Source of the DNA: Clostridium sp. CCUG 7971
GTDB lineage: Bacteria; Bacillota; Clostridia; Peptostreptococcales; Peptostreptococcaceae
Direction: 5' to 3'
Length of the DNA: 45,132 bases
NCBI RefSeq assembly: GCF_017590215.1
Contig: NZ_JAFFPK010000002.1
Location: forward strand, 1 to 45,132
Positions 44,804-45,132 of this stretch are shown in pieces. Below the pieces are notes generated by a model. That model worked only from the letters and a program-made list of their open reading frames with translations. It was not told the DNA's origin and made no database searches. The number at the start of each line of letters is the position of its first letter. Within the stretch, counting starts at the first letter, position 1. Both the position numbers and the translations under genes were made by a program.

Positions 44804-45132
44804 GTGAGTAAGCTAAAAATAACTGAAACTGCTCTAAGAGATGGACATCAATCCTTAATAGCGACTAGGTTAAAAACAGATGAAATCATACCAATCTTAG
44901 AAACGATGGATAAGGTAGGATACCATTCTATGGAAGTTTGGGGAGGAGCTACATTTGATTCATGCATACGTTTTTTAAATGAAGACCCTTGGGAAAGATT
45001 AAGACTTATAAGAAAGCATGTAAAAAATACAAAGTTACAAATGCTTTTAAGAGGTCAAAATTTACTTGGATACAGAAACTATGCTGATGATACAGTTGAC
45101 AGATTCATAGAGTTATCTATAAAAAATGGTAT
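44804..45132 (+). CDS. oadA: oxaloacetate decarboxylase alpha subunit (3' partial)
   Basis: This carboxyltransferase domain begins [20 protein letters not shown], the metal-binding start of pyruvate/oxaloacetate carboxyltransferases, and continues with [16 protein letters not shown] and [13 protein letters not shown]. The frame stays open to the window end. I start at GTG 44804; AGGAG (44787-44791) is 12 bases away, a long spacing. It would decarboxylate the oxaloacetate from citrate lyase, either sodium-pumping with OadB/OadG or as a soluble enzyme; the following genes lie outside. Confidence 0.9.
   Translation, partial: MSKLKITETALRDGHQSLIATRLKTDEIIPILETMDKVGYHSMEVWGGATFDSCIRFLNEDPWERLRLIRKHVKNTKLQMLLRGQNLLGYRNYADDTVDRFIELSIKNG

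Overview
The window is AT-rich, densely coded and reads as chromosome of a low-GC Gram-positive anaerobe of the class Clostridia, most likely Peptostreptococcaceae (Paraclostridium / Paeniclostridium / Terrisporobacter-like). This is inferred from the glycyl-radical hydroxyproline pathway, the mutS-mutL-miaA-hfq order, NiaR/NiaX and the strong AGGAGG ribosome sites. No rRNA, tRNA, CRISPR array, transposase or prophage gene was seen.

Layout. (1) 1-4076: hydroxyproline reduction operon: HypD activase (5' end outside the window), hypD (broken by one missing base) and proC. (2) 4219-6035: a translationally coupled pair, an AAA/ABC-type ATPase and a TOPRIM-like protein, flanked by terminators; a candidate OLD/PARIS-like defence module. 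(3) 6174-8224: TraX-like membrane protein (frameshifted), a BFD-like 2Fe-2S protein and a YwaF-like membrane protein. (4) 8314-14581: mutS, mutL, miaA, hfq. (5) 14694-15848: NiaR repressor and NiaX niacin transporter, with a 13-bp inverted-repeat operator on the niaX promoter. (6) 16016-19835: methionine gamma-lyase-family protein, Nudix hydrolase (frameshifted), MATE transporter and, on the other strand, a four-cluster ferredoxin-like protein. (7) 19987-22276, minus strand: response regulator and histidine kinase. (8) 22277-26423: accessory stretch with gene remnants, a Ser/Lys-rich exported protein, a DHFR-family reductase, a threonine-aldolase-like enzyme and a small membrane protein. (9) 26586-31938: tldD and tldE/pmbA, then a second two-component pair paralogous to the first, whose regulator has lost the first half of its receiver. 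(10) 32193-36370: HAD phosphatase and class Ib ribonucleotide reductase nrdEF behind two NrdR boxes 31 bp apart. (11) 36687-45132: citrate fermentation: citD-citE-citF, a citS-like transporter, a small membrane protein (frameshifted), citC, a citX-citG fusion, a GntR/FCD regulator on the minus strand and the start of oadA. GTATAC operators lie both in front of citD and in the gntR-oadA divergent region, so the whole set is probably one regulon.

Two themes cut across the window. Four genes (hypD, traX-like, nudix and the small cit ORF) are each restored to full length by adding one base to an A or T run, which suggests either systematic homopolymer undercalling in the assembly or real slippage mutation. 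A small, less AT-rich repeat occurs twice in opposite orientation: it supplies the last codons and stop of mutS, and sits between citC and citXG, where citXG has no visible ribosome binding site.
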